A DNA stretch of 64,000 nt from Cupriavidus numazuensis (GTDB lineage: Bacteria > Pseudomonadota > Gammaproteobacteria > Burkholderiales > Burkholderiaceae): NCBI RefSeq assembly GCF_905397435.1, contig NZ_CAJPVI010000013.1:1-64000 (forward strand), in the 5' to 3' direction. Within the stretch, counting starts at the first letter, position 1, and the number at the start of each line of letters is the position of its first letter. This document shows, one piece after another, positions 44,624 through 53,366 of this stretch. Below the pieces are notes generated by a model. It did not search any database, had not been told where the DNA came from, and saw only the letters and a list, made by a program, of their open reading frames with translations. The translations under genes were made by a program, and so were the position numbers.

Positions 44624-45247
44624 TCAGATTTCTTCGTCCACTTCGATCGCCTCGACGATCTGGTCGAGCTGCCCCGTGATGGCCTGCGCGGTGATGTCGC
44701 CCTTGGCCTTGAGCAGCGCCGCATGCAGCGGATCGCGCAAGGCGATCAGCGACGGAAGGTCGGTCGCCTTTTCCACCTTGACCTGCATGAGATAACCGCG
44801 CAGGCCCAGATGCTGGCTGATGACGTCCGTGTAGAAGTGATAGAGGCGCTGGTAGGCCTGGATTGCCGCCGGCGAATGCACGGCGCCTTCGCTGGCGGGC
44901 GACAGTGCCGCGACCGAGGCCTGGGCCGCAGGCGCGTCGACGCGGCGCATGGCGTATAGCGAGAAGAGATTGCTGTCTTCGGCGACCGGCGCAGGGGCTT
45001 GCGCTGGTGCCTTGGAAAGCGACGCCTGGGCAGCCTCTGGCACTGGCTCGACCAGCGACATCTGCACGAGCTGGCCAAGCGACTCCGGCCCCACGCCCAT
45101 ACCGTCGAGCTGTGACAGCAGTTCCTGCTCGCACCGCTCGCCGTTGACGATCAGCAGCAGCGCCCGCAGCTTGTGATCGAGCTTGCGTGCGCGCGTCCTG
45201 ATCTCGTCGAGGCCCGCTTCCGTCTTGCGGTAAACCGGATTGACCAT
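44624..45247 (-). CDS. Hypothetical protein, cytosolic, with Ala/Pro linker
   Basis: A 207-aa protein of unknown family. The N-terminal part (about 1-75, KTEAGLDEIRTRARKLDHKLRALLLIVNG ... LLSQLDGMGV) is helical and looks like a small winged-helix or PilZ-adjacent fold, then an Ala/Pro linker (75-125), and a C-terminal helical domain (AIQAYQRLYHFYTDVISQHLGLRGYLMQV onward) ending in an acidic tail EAIEVDEEI. No signal peptide or membrane segment. Its neighbours give no clear function. It is convergent with the ABC-F gene. Confidence 0.7.
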   Translation of the reverse strand: MVNPVYRKTEAGLDEIRTRARKLDHKLRALLLIVNGERCEQELLSQLDGMGVGPESLGQLVQMSLVEPVPEAAQASLSKAPAQAPAPVAEDSNLFSLYAMRRVDAPAAQASVAALSPASEGAVHSPAAIQAYQRLYHFYTDVISQHLGLRGYLMQVKVEKATDLPSLIALRDPLHAALLKAKGDITAQAITGQLDQIVEAIEVDEEI

Positions 45248-45436
45248 GTCTCGCTCCTTGTTATGTATCGGCCGCGCGGGCGAGCTCTCCTGAGGCGCGG
45301 CCGATTATCGCCATCTGTTGTATCGTGGACTTCGCGGCGCAAAAAGCCACCCGGCGCAATCCGCTCTACAATGTGCGTGCACCATAAAAGTAACAAAAAT
45401 TGCAACCGCTGATTGACCAATCTGACAACTGTGGCC

Positions 45437-46867
45437 ATGCAACAACGAGACAAACTCTTCATTAACGGTAAATGGGTCAGCCCGCACGGCACGGGGCTGA
45501 TCGACGTCATCCACTCCACCACCGAAGCGGTCATGGGCCGCATCCCCGAGGGCAGCGCGCGCGACGCGGAAGACGCGATCCAGGCGGCCCGCGCGGCATT
45601 CGACGGCTGGGCCGCCACGCCGCCGGCAGAGCGCGCCGGCTACATCCGCAAGATTGCCGAGGGCCTGAAGGCACGGACCGAGGAACTGGCCCAGCTCATC
45701 GCGGGCGAAGTTGGCATGCCGATCAAGCTGGCGCGCGCGATCCAGGTCGGCGGCCCGGTCTACAACTGGGGCCAGGCCGCGAAGCTGCTCGAAGGTTTCG
45801 AGTTCGAGGAAGAGGTCGGCAATTCGCTGGTCGTGCGTGAGCCTGTCGGCGTGGTCGCGGCCATCACGCCGTGGAACTACCCGCTCAACCAGATCACGCT
45901 GAAGGTGGCCCCGGCATTGGCTGCCGGCTGCACGGTGGTGCTCAAGCCGTCGGAAGTGGCGCCGCTGAATGCCTTCGTGCTGGCCGAGGTGATCGAGGAG
46001 GCGGGATTGCCGCCGGGCGTGTTCAACCTGGTGACGGGCTATGGCCCGGTCGTCGGCGAAGTGCTGGCCAGCCATCGGGACGTGGACATGGTGTCGTTTA
46101 CCGGTTCGACCCGCGCCGGCAAGCGCGTGTCCGAACTGGCGTCGCAGACCGTGAAGCGCGTGGCACTCGAACTCGGTGGCAAGTCGGCGTCGGTGGTCCT
46201 GGACGATGCCGACCTGGCCGCGGCGGTCAAGGGCACCATCAACGCGTGCTTCCTGAACTCGGGCCAGACCTGCTCCGCGCATACCCGCATGCTGGTGCCG
46301 CGCAGCCGCTATGACGAGGTAAAGGCGATCGCCGCGAAGGTACTCGAGGGCTTTACCGTTGGCGACCCACTGCAGGAAACCACCAGACTCGGACCGCTGA
46401 TTTCTGCTGTGCAGAAGGACCGTGTGACGGGCTATATCCGCCGCGGCCTGGAAGAGGGTGCCGAACTGGTCGCGGGCGGTCCGGATGCTCCGGCCGGCCT
46501 GGAGAAGGGCTTCTTCGTCAAGCCGACGGTGCTCGGCAATGTGGAGCCCCGTGCCACCGTGGCGCAGGAAGAGATCTTCGGGCCGGTGCTGTCGATCATC
46601 TGCTACGACACGGAAGAAGACGCCGTACGGATCGCGAACGACAGCATCTATGGGCTCGGTGGCGGTGTCTGGGCGGGCGATGAGGCACGCGCGATTCGCG
46701 TGGCGCGCCGCATCCGTACCGGCCAGGTCGATATCAACGGCGGCCCGTTCAATATGGCGGCGCCGTTCGGCGGCTACAAGCAGTCCGGCAACGGGCGCGA
46801 GGCCGGCAAGTACGGGCTTGAGGAATTCCTCGAGTACAAGTCCCTGCAATTCAAGAAGCCGGCCTGA
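45437..46867 (+). CDS. NAD(P)-dependent aldehyde dehydrogenase
   Basis: Oxidises an aldehyde to its acid; the substrate is not decidable. The 476-aa protein has all ALDH catalytic residues: Asn147 (ITPWNYP), Glu245 (ALELGGK) and Cys279 ([11 protein letters not shown]), and the Rossmann motif [15 protein letters not shown]. The start is uncertain: ATG 45437 ([11 protein letters not shown]) fits the family, while a TTG at 45413 and a GTG at 45431 are in frame. No ribosome site is clear for any of them. It ends in a strong terminator and stands alone. Confidence 0.93.
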   Translation: MQQRDKLFINGKWVSPHGTGLIDVIHSTTEAVMGRIPEGSARDAEDAIQAARAAFDGWAATPPAERAGYIRKIAEGLKARTEELAQLIAGEVGMPIKLARAIQVGGPVYNWGQAAKLLEGFEFEEEVGNSLVVREPVGVVAAITPWNYPLNQITLKVAPALAAGCTVVLKPSEVAPLNAFVLAEVIEEAGLPPGVFNLVTGYGPVVGEVLASHRDVDMVSFTGSTRAGKRVSELASQTVKRVALELGGKSASVVLDDADLAAAVKGTINACFLNSGQTCSAHTRMLVPRSRYDEVKAIAAKVLEGFTVGDPLQETTRLGPLISAVQKDRVTGYIRRGLEEGAELVAGGPDAPAGLEKGFFVKPTVLGNVEPRATVAQEEIFGPVLSIICYDTEEDAVRIANDSIYGLGGGVWAGDEARAIRVARRIRTGQVDINGGPFNMAAPFGGYKQSGNGREAGKYGLEEFLEYKSLQFKKPA

Positions 46868-46902
46868 TCGCGCGATCCGGTATTTCGGAGCGAGGTCGGA
46901 GC

Positions 46903-46936
46903 AAAGCCCCGCATGGCAGCATGCGGGGCTTTTTAT
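46903..46936 (+). terminator. Rho-independent terminator behind the aldehyde dehydrogenase
   Basis: AAAGCCCCGCAT (46903-46914) and ATGCGGGGCTTT (46921-46932) form twelve pairs around GGCAGC, followed by TTATTT. Confidence 0.93.
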
Positions 46937-47002
46937 TTGGACGCATTCGTGGCGATAATTGCGGCCAAACAATAAGGACGAGTCCTCAAAGGGAGACAAC
47001 AG

Positions 47003-49492
47003 ATGCGCTGGTTCCGACGCCTGGCCTGGCTGGTGATCGTGCTGTTGCTGGTTTCCGCAGCGGCGCTGGCGGGCGGCTATATCTGGTACCGGCAGGCATC
47101 GCAACCGCAGACTGCAGGGACCTTGTCTTTGCAGGGGCTGCAGGGTCGCGTCACCATCGTGCGCGATCGCAATGCCGTACCGCATATCCGCGCGGCGTCG
47201 CGCCTCGACGCTTACTACGCGATGGGCTTCGTGCATGCGCAGGACCGGCTGTGGCAGATGCAGATGAACAAGCGTGTCGTGGCCGGCCGGCTCGCTGAAA
47301 TCCTCGGGCCGAAGGCGCTCGATACGGACAAGTTCCTGCGCACGCTCGGCGTACGCCGCAACGCCGAGGCCATCTACGCGCAGCTCGAACCCGATACGCG
47401 CGCCGCGTTGCAGGCCTATGCCGCCGGCGTGAACGCCTATATCGACCAGCGCAAGGGACCGCTGCCGCCCGAATTCCTGCTGCTGCAGACACGTCCCGAA
47501 CACTGGGAGCCTGCCGATACGCTGGGCTGGCAGACCATGATGGCCTGGGACCTCGGCGGCAACTGGACCCAGGAAACGCTGCGCATGGCCCTGTCGCAGG
47601 TATTGCCGACCGCACGCATCAGCGAGCTGCTCGCGCCCTATCCGGGCGAGCGGCCAGTGCGCACGCTCGACTACGGCAACCTGTACCGCCATCTGGCACC
47701 GCTTGCCTCGGCACTGGCCCGCGTCGGCGACATGGCGCCTGCCAGCTATGTGGAGGGCATGGGGTCGAACAACTGGGTCGTGTCGGGCGCGCATACGCAA
47801 TCGGGCAAGCCGATGCTGGCCAACGATCCGCACCTGGGCCTGCAGGCGCCGGCGCTGTGGTACTTCGCCCATCTGCAGGCACCGGGTCTGGACGTGACCG
47901 GCGCCACGCTGCCCGGCGCGCCGCTGGTCGTGCTGGGCCACAACGCGCGCATCGCCTGGGGCTTCACCAATACCGCGCCGGACGTGCAGGACCTGTACCT
48001 CGAGCGCCTGCAACCGGGCAGCACCGATAACTACCAGACGCCGGACGGTTGGGCCACGTTCGTGACGCGTGCCGAGACCATCCATGTCAAAGGCGCGGCC
48101 GATGTCGTGCTGACGGTACGCGAGACGCGCCATGGTCCTGTCATCTCCGATGTGTCGGAGCCGGTCGCCAATGCCGCGTCGCCGCTGGGCGCGCGCTACG
48201 TCGTCGCATTCCAGTGGACCGCGCTGCGCGCTGACGATCGCACGTTCCAGGCCGGCCTGAAGTTGAATCTCGCCACCGACTGGGCCAGCTTCACGCAGGC
48301 GCTGCGGGACTTCCACTCGCCGCAGCAGAACATGGTCTATGCCGACGTGGACGGCAATATTGGCTTTATCGCACCGGGGCGCATTCCGCTGCGCCGCGCC
48401 GACAACGATCTCAAGGGACTGGCACCGGCGCCGGGCTGGGACGCGCGCTATGACTGGAACGGCTTCATCCCGTTCGAACACCTGCCGCGCGCCTACAACC
48501 CGCCCAACGGCATCCTCGTGACCGCGAACCAGCGCATCGTGGGCGCGGACTATCCGTACTTCATCACGAGCGAATGGACCGTGCCGTATCGCTACCAGCG
48601 CATCCGGTCGCTGCTCGATGCCACGCCGCGCCATACCTTCGAGTCGTTCGGTGCGATCCAGAAGGATGTGGTGTCGCTGGCCGTGCGCGATATCCTGCCG
48701 CTGCTGCTGGCCTCGCCGGTAGCGAGCGACAAATCGCGGCCCGGGCGCGAGCGCGAGTTGTTCGAGGCGCTGCGCAAATGGGATGGCACCATGGATGCCA
48801 TGTCTGCCGAACCGCTGGTGGTATCCGCGTGGCTGCGCGAGCTGTCGCGCCGGCTGTTCGAAGACAAGGTCGGCGAGGCCCTGTTCCAGCGCATGTGGGA
48901 TCAGCGCAACGTGCATCAGCCGATGCTGAACATCCTGCGCAATCCGGCGGGTCCGGGATCGCTCGGCAGCTTCTGGTGCGACAAGCTGGGTACGACCGAG
49001 CATGAGTCGTGCGCCGATGCCGTTGCGGATGCATGGACGCTCGCCATTGCCGACCTGTCGCGGCGCTATGGCGACAACGCCGGCAAGTGGCGCTGGGGCA
49101 AGGCACACACAGCGCGTTCCGAGCACAAGCCGTTCGGCAAGCAGCCGTACCTGTCGGGTTTGTTCAACCTGCGCGTGCCGACCGGCGGCGATACGTACAC
49201 CGTCAACGTCGGCCGCAACAACCTGCGCGACGAGCAGGCGCCGTTTGAGAGCACGCATGCGGCTAGTTTCCGGGCGCTCTATGACCTGTCCGATCTGGAG
49301 GCTTCGCGCTTTATGGATTCGACCGGGCAATCAGGGAATCCCGTGTCGCCGAACTACCGGGACTGGACCGGCAAGTGGGCCGCCGTCGAATACATCACCA
49401 TGGCGGGCAAGCGGGAGCCGGTGCGCGAGCCGTTCGATACGCTGGTGCTAGAACCCGCCAAGGTTCGGGAAGGGGCAGTGCGCGGCAAATAG
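47003..49492 (+). CDS. Penicillin acylase family protein (N-terminal-nucleophile amidase)
   Basis: An 829-aa periplasmic, self-processing amidase. Residues 7-27 (LAWLVIVLLLVSAAALAGGY) are an N-terminal membrane anchor or uncleaved signal. The alpha-chain region (to 254) begins with VTIVRDRNAVPHIRA; autocatalytic cleavage is expected at Gly254-Ser255 in VEGMGSNNWVVSG, making Ser255 the nucleophile of the beta chain. The natural substrate is unknown: relatives include penicillin G acylases and acyl-homoserine-lactone acylases. The start ATG 47003 has AAGGGAG ahead. It lies behind the ALDH terminator and 68 bp before an amidotransferase gene. Confidence 0.9.
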   Translation: MRWFRRLAWLVIVLLLVSAAALAGGYIWYRQASQPQTAGTLSLQGLQGRVTIVRDRNAVPHIRAASRLDAYYAMGFVHAQDRLWQMQMNKRVVAGRLAEILGPKALDTDKFLRTLGVRRNAEAIYAQLEPDTRAALQAYAAGVNAYIDQRKGPLPPEFLLLQTRPEHWEPADTLGWQTMMAWDLGGNWTQETLRMALSQVLPTARISELLAPYPGERPVRTLDYGNLYRHLAPLASALARVGDMAPASYVEGMGSNNWVVSGAHTQSGKPMLANDPHLGLQAPALWYFAHLQAPGLDVTGATLPGAPLVVLGHNARIAWGFTNTAPDVQDLYLERLQPGSTDNYQTPDGWATFVTRAETIHVKGAADVVLTVRETRHGPVISDVSEPVANAASPLGARYVVAFQWTALRADDRTFQAGLKLNLATDWASFTQALRDFHSPQQNMVYADVDGNIGFIAPGRIPLRRADNDLKGLAPAPGWDARYDWNGFIPFEHLPRAYNPPNGILVTANQRIVGADYPYFITSEWTVPYRYQRIRSLLDATPRHTFESFGAIQKDVVSLAVRDILPLLLASPVASDKSRPGRERELFEALRKWDGTMDAMSAEPLVVSAWLRELSRRLFEDKVGEALFQRMWDQRNVHQPMLNILRNPAGPGSLGSFWCDKLGTTEHESCADAVADAWTLAIADLSRRYGDNAGKWRWGKAHTARSEHKPFGKQPYLSGLFNLRVPTGGDTYTVNVGRNNLRDEQAPFESTHAASFRALYDLSDLEASRFMDSTGQSGNPVSPNYRDWTGKWAAVEYITMAGKREPVREPFDTLVLEPAKVREGAVRGK

Positions 49493-49560
49493 CCGCGCGC
49501 CGGACGTCGCCAGCGGAATGGCGTTACTATTTCGGGCCATTCTTTCGGCAGGAGCCGTGC

Positions 49561-50280
49561 ATGGCAACGTCCACCCCATCGCGTACCACTCACATCATCC
49601 AGCACGTCGCTTTCGAGCACGGCGGCGTGATCGCCGAAGCGCTGCGCGCGCGCGGCCACACCCTGCGGGTGTTCCAGGCGGGCGTGGATGACCTGCAACC
49701 GATTGCAAATAACCCTCCGGACCTGCTGCTGGTGCTCGGCGGCCCGATCGGCGTGTACGAGACCGCTGCCTATCCGTGGCTGGAACAGGAAGTCGCGCTG
49801 ATCCGCGCGCACCTTGCCGCGGGCGGCAAGGTGATCGGGGTTTGCCTTGGTGCGCAGCTGATTGCTGCCGCCTCCGGCGCCCGCGTCTATCCCGGCACCC
49901 GTGAGATTGGCTGGGCGCCGATCGTCCCGACGGCACGTGGCCGCGATTCCGCGCTGGCGGAACTGGAGGCAGCAGACTGGGAGGTGTTGCACTGGCACGG
50001 CGACACCTTCGATCTGCCGGCAGGCGCCGAATTGCTGGCCTCGACCGCGGCCGTCACGAACCAGGCCTACGCCATCGGCAAGCAGGTGCTGGCGCTCCAG
50101 TTCCATCCCGAGGTGATGCCGCGCGATATCGAAGCCTGGCTGATTGGCCACACCGTGGAACTGGCCAAGGCCGGCATTGATCCGCGCACCATCCGCGCCC
50201 GCACGGCCGAGGTTGGCGAGCGCGTCGCGGCAGCAGGGCAGCGCATGTTCGCGCGCTGGCTCGATGAGGCAGGCCTGTGA
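49561..50280 (+). CDS. Class-I glutamine amidotransferase-like protein
   Basis: A 239-aa single-domain class-I GATase homologue. The triad is complete: Cys in VIGVCLGAQLIA and His-x-Glu in ALQFHPEVMPRD. No synthase domain is attached, so it may hydrolyse a gamma-glutamyl amide or act with an unlinked partner; annotations of relatives as GMP synthase are misleading because guaA is elsewhere in the window. ATG 49561 is used; AGGAG precedes it. Its TGA overlaps the GTG start of the MOSC gene, so the two are translated together. Confidence 0.88.
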   Translation: MATSTPSRTTHIIQHVAFEHGGVIAEALRARGHTLRVFQAGVDDLQPIANNPPDLLLVLGGPIGVYETAAYPWLEQEVALIRAHLAAGGKVIGVCLGAQLIAAASGARVYPGTREIGWAPIVPTARGRDSALAELEAADWEVLHWHGDTFDLPAGAELLASTAAVTNQAYAIGKQVLALQFHPEVMPRDIEAWLIGHTVELAKAGIDPRTIRARTAEVGERVAAAGQRMFARWLDEAGL

Positions 50281-50999
50281 GCCGGGCAGCCTTGGCGTTA
50301 CCCGAGGTCACGATCGATACGGTGCTGATCGGCCAGGTTCGTCCGTTCGGCCCCAAGGGGATCCCGAGCGGCATCGACAAGCTCCCCCTTGCGGAAGCCG
50401 TAGCCGTGACGACGCTGGGCCTGGCCGGCGATGGCCAAGGCGACCCGAAGCATCACGGCGGTCCGGAAAAAGCGCTGCATCACTACGCGTTCGACCACTA
50501 TCCGGCTTGGCGAGCCGAGCTTGCAGAGGTTTCAACGCAGGCCGGCGCCGTCCTGTCCGCGCCTGGCGCCTTTGGCGAGAACCTGAGCACTTCAGGACTG
50601 ACCGAGGCGGACGTCTGCATTGGCGACCGATTCCGTCTTGGCACGGCATTGGTGGAGGTGTCACAGGCGCGCCAGCCGTGCTGGAAGCTGAACCATCGCT
50701 TTGGCCACACGGGCATGTCCCGCGCCGTGCAGGAGAGCCTGCGGACGGGCTGGTATTACCGCGTGATCGAAGAGGGGAAACTGCGCGCTGGCGATGCGCT
50801 GACACTCGTCAGCCGGCCGTATCCCGGCTGGAGCCTGGCGCGCCTGCTGCGTGTGCTGTACGTGGATCGCCTCGACTTTACGGCACTGGCGGAGATGGCG
50901 GAATTGCCGCCCTTGGCCGACAGCTGGCGCAAGCTCGCGCGCCAGCGTGTAGCGCAGCATGAAGTCGAGGATATGGAGAAGCGTCTGGCCGGTGGCTGA
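50277..50999 (+). CDS. MOSC-domain protein (YiiM-like)
   Basis: A 240-aa MOSC protein related to YiiM, a molybdenum-cofactor-dependent reductase of N-hydroxylated compounds. Conserved segments are HHGGPEKALHHYAFDHYPAW, FGENLSTSGLTEADVCIGD and SQARQPCWKLN, whose Cys is the expected Mo ligand. The C-terminal three-alpha tail (LARLLRVLYVDRLDF) matches the YiiM subgroup. The start is GTG 50277, overlapping the upstream TGA by GTGA. Confidence 0.9.
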   Translation: MSRAALALPEVTIDTVLIGQVRPFGPKGIPSGIDKLPLAEAVAVTTLGLAGDGQGDPKHHGGPEKALHHYAFDHYPAWRAELAEVSTQAGAVLSAPGAFGENLSTSGLTEADVCIGDRFRLGTALVEVSQARQPCWKLNHRFGHTGMSRAVQESLRTGWYYRVIEEGKLRAGDALTLVSRPYPGWSLARLLRVLYVDRLDFTALAEMAELPPLADSWRKLARQRVAQHEVEDMEKRLAGG

Positions 51000-51016
51000 C
51001 GCCACCCGCGGCGCGC

Positions 51017-51259
51017 TCAGCCCTGGCGAAATCGCCGGGCTGTGCCCTCGCGGGTGATGCGTTCCCAGACGACCTGCTTTTCCTCTTCGCTCAGAAACAC
51101 CCAGTTGCTGACTTCAGCGGCCGTGCGCCCGCAGCCCTGGCAGATCTCGTCGAACAGCGTCGAGCAGATGCCGATGCAGGGGCTGTCAGGACGGTCAGCC
51201 AATCCCGTGGCGTCGGAGTGGACGGCGGGCAGGGCGGAATCTTGGGGGAGGGACGACAT
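51017..51259 (-). CDS. DUF1289-family small Cys-rich protein
   Basis: An 80-aa protein with the DUF1289 Cys pattern SPCIGICSTL ... ICQGCGRTAAEV (C-x3-C and C-x2-C), likely a small metal-binding module. The conserved tail VFLSEEEKQVVWERI is present. The first 25 residues are variable. Function unknown. It is convergent with the MOSC gene after a 17-bp gap. Confidence 0.88.
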   Translation of the reverse strand: MSSLPQDSALPAVHSDATGLADRPDSPCIGICSTLFDEICQGCGRTAAEVSNWVFLSEEEKQVVWERITREGTARRFRQG

Positions 51260-51453
51260 GCAAAAGGGGGAGGAACTGGCAGTCCGGCATTATAAACGGC
51301 CAGCCAGGGGCGTCCCGGGATTCCGGCCGGCCAGCCCGGGCATTGTCTGCCAGACCGGCGTCGAATCGTGCCGATTACCTCGGAAGTCGTTGAGCGGATA
51401 CGCCATGCCCGGTACGCTGCATCTCGTCGATGACCGATCCCAAGGAGCCAGAA

Positions 51454-51918
51454 ATGCGTGAAGCCGTAGCCCAGGCCGTTCCTGTCCCCGCCGTCACCCA
51501 TCCGCGCATGCGTCAGATGGTGGAAGAAGTGCTGATCGGGTCCCCCGTTGCGCGTGCGCTCGGCGTTCAGCTCGATGTGCTCAAGCCGGAACACGTTGAA
51601 CTGGTGTTGCCGTTCCGTCACGAGAACATTACCGTCGGCAATATGGTCCACGGTGGCGTCATCGCCACGCTGATCGATATCGCGGGTGCGGCCGCGTCGG
51701 CTTCCGGTGCGGACCCGGAACACATGAAGGGCGGGGCGACCAACTCGTTGACCGTGCAGTACCTTGCTCCGGCCAACGGCACCAGCCTGCGTGCGGTGGC
51801 GACCGTGGTGCGCCGCGGGCGCCGCCAGGTCGTCAGCGAAGTGGAGGTGTATGCCGAGGAGCCCGATGCCGGCACGCTGGTTGCCAAAGCGCTGATGAGC
51901 AGCACGATGTTTGGATAA
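51454..51918 (+). CDS. PaaI-type hot-dog acyl-CoA thioesterase
   Basis: A 154-aa hot-dog thioesterase homologue. The active-site segment is ITVGNMVHGGVIATLIDIAG (HGG and the Asp eight residues on), followed by NSLTVQYLAPANG and GRRQVVSEVEVYAEE. ATG 51454 is chosen because AAGGAG lies eight bases ahead; ATG 51430 would add eight residues, partly made of that ribosome site. The acyl-CoA substrate is unknown. It lies at the left edge of the CoA-ester region but is outside the repeated promoter set. Confidence 0.87.
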   Translation: MREAVAQAVPVPAVTHPRMRQMVEEVLIGSPVARALGVQLDVLKPEHVELVLPFRHENITVGNMVHGGVIATLIDIAGAAASASGADPEHMKGGATNSLTVQYLAPANGTSLRAVATVVRRGRRQVVSEVEVYAEEPDAGTLVAKALMSSTMFG

Positions 51919-52011
51919 GGGCGGAAACGCGGCGGCGGGCTGACGCTCGCGCCTTTCTCCCGCGCATCTCTTGCGCCTCGCCCACAAGCCGTGCGACCGC
52001 TTCGACCAGAA

Positions 52012-52066
52012 CGAACCGTCGCTTCGGAAAAGGCCAGTTGGCCTGCCCAACCGTGCGCCCTACGCT
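52012..52066 (+). promoter_or_regulatory. Repeated 55-bp promoter/operator module, copy A (upstream of the LysR gene)
   Basis: CGAA-N7-TTCG dyad at 52012-52026, then GAAAAGGCCAG, TTGGCC (-35) at 52038-52043, a 17-bp spacer and TACGCT (-10) at 52061-52066. The predicted start is near 52073, 170 nt before the LysR ATG. The remaining gap 51919-52243 contains no gene; a TAATAT closer to the regulator may be a second promoter. Confidence 0.8.
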
Positions 52067-52243
52067 TTGGACCTGCATGGCAAGCTGGCAGCGGAGCGCT
52101 CGGGACGGATGAACGCATCGCTGCCATGGCAGAAATGGCAGGCAGTGTGCGCCCAGGCCTGGCCACGCCGCGCGGCGTGCCGCGGCGAGGCGTAATATCC
52201 TGCTCATCACACCTGTCCCGACCTCCGACAATTGGGCACATCC

Positions 52244-53185
52244 ATGGGCACATTCAACCGCCTGCACCTGATCCGGCAGATCGACCTGTTCACGCTGCGC
52301 CTCTTCCTGTCCGCCGTTGAGGAGCAGCAGATCCAGCGTGCTGCGCTGCGGGAAAACATCGCCGCCTCGACGGCGACCAAGCGTATCCAGGACCTCGAGG
52401 ACATCGCGGGCGTCAAGCTGCTTGAACGCGGTCCGAAAGGCGTGGTGCCCAGTCCGGCCGGCGCGGTGCTGGTGCATTACGCGCGCCGCATCTTCGAAAA
52501 CGTCGAGGACATGCGCTCCGAGATATCGGCCTTCACCGAAGGCATGCGCGGCAAGGTCGTGGTGGCGTCGGCTCGCTCGATCATTGCGCCGTTCCTGGCC
52601 CGCGAACTGGGCGACTATGCGCGCGATTTTCCGCTGGTCGAACTGGCCGTGCGCGAGGTGGAGAACGCCCAGATCCTGGAAGCGGTGTCCCGCAGCGATG
52701 CCGACATCGGCGTGTTTGCCATGGCCCACGAGCTGGAACTCGGCGGCGTGGATGTCACGCCCTACCGCCGCGACCGGCTGGTGGCCGTGGTGCCCAAGAC
52801 CCACGCGCTGGGCGCGCGCGAAACCGTCACGTTCGCCGACCTGCTGCCCGAGCGCGTGATTCCGGTCGATGCGATGCTCGGTGCCTTTCGCGTCGCGGCA
52901 AAACGGCTAGGGAAGGAGTTCGAACCCTTGTTCAGCGTCCGCAGCGCTGGCACGGCAATCAGTCTCGTGCAGTCGGGGCTAGGCGTGACGGTGCAGCCGG
53001 AGTGCCTGGTGAGCCATGAACTGTTCGATGACGTGAGCTGCATTCCGCTGGACGAACCGTGGGCCGTGCGCAGTGTCCACATCGCCACGCCACGCGGCCG
53101 CGTGCTGAGTCCCGCCGCCGCCGCGCTGATGAAGCAACTGCTCGAACGTCCTGGCGAACAGGCGCCCGCGCCGGCGCAGGACTGA
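52244..53185 (+). CDS. LysR-family transcriptional regulator of the CoA-ester cluster
   Basis: A 313-aa LysR-type regulator. The N-terminal winged helix-turn-helix (about residues 10-70) reads FTLRLFLSAVEEQQIQRAALRENIAASTATKRIQDLEDIAGVKLLER; the effector-binding domain follows, with VVVASARSII and the second half ending near LFSVRSAGTAISLVQSGLGV. ATG 52244 (MGTFNRLHLIRQ) is preferred to TTG 52232. It is upstream of the operon it probably controls and itself follows the same type of promoter, so it may be autoregulated. The effector is probably a CoA-pathway substrate or intermediate. Confidence 0.9.
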   Translation: MGTFNRLHLIRQIDLFTLRLFLSAVEEQQIQRAALRENIAASTATKRIQDLEDIAGVKLLERGPKGVVPSPAGAVLVHYARRIFENVEDMRSEISAFTEGMRGKVVVASARSIIAPFLARELGDYARDFPLVELAVREVENAQILEAVSRSDADIGVFAMAHELELGGVDVTPYRRDRLVAVVPKTHALGARETVTFADLLPERVIPVDAMLGAFRVAAKRLGKEFEPLFSVRSAGTAISLVQSGLGVTVQPECLVSHELFDDVSCIPLDEPWAVRSVHIATPRGRVLSPAAAALMKQLLERPGEQAPAPAQD

Positions 53186-53215
53186 CCTGACACCCCGGAT
53201 TTCCGGATCGTCAGC

Positions 53216-53242
53216 AAGGCGGGCATTCGTGCCCGCCTTTTT
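53216..53242 (+). terminator. Terminator of the LysR gene
   Basis: AAGGCGGGC (53216-53224), loop ATTCGT, GCCCGCCTT (53231-53239), then TTT-C-ATTTC. It isolates the regulator from the operon promoter 15 bp further on. Confidence 0.9.
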
Positions 53243-53256
53243 CATTTCGATTGCAC

Positions 53257-53311
53257 CGAATCGACGCTTCAAAAATGGCCAGTTGGCCTCGCGGTGGCAC
53301 GACTCTACTCT
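53257..53311 (+). promoter_or_regulatory. Repeated 55-bp promoter/operator module, copy B (main catabolic operon)
   Basis: CGAA-N7-TTCA at 53257-53271, AAAATGGCCAG, TTGGCC (-35) at 53283-53288, 17 bp, TACTCT (-10) at 53306-53311. The predicted start near 53318 leaves a leader of about 49 nt before the GTG of the acyl-CoA dehydrogenase gene. The dyad is centred about 54 bp upstream of the start, a position fit for an activator. Confidence 0.85.
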
Positions 53312-53366
53312 TCCAATACGCGCCGCATACATGCAAGCCGGCGCAACCCAACAACGGAGAGACGAA

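Noticed and set aside
45305-49330. A 1341-codon minus-strand frame opposite the aldehyde dehydrogenase and the acylase
   Set aside because: It is the mirror of two clear genes; the composition is Arg/His-rich, it matches no family, and high-GC codon bias leaves such antisense frames open.
49561-50280. Naming the amidotransferase as a second GMP synthase
   Set aside because: It has only the glutaminase domain and no PP-loop ATPase; guaA at 31191-32810 is complete.
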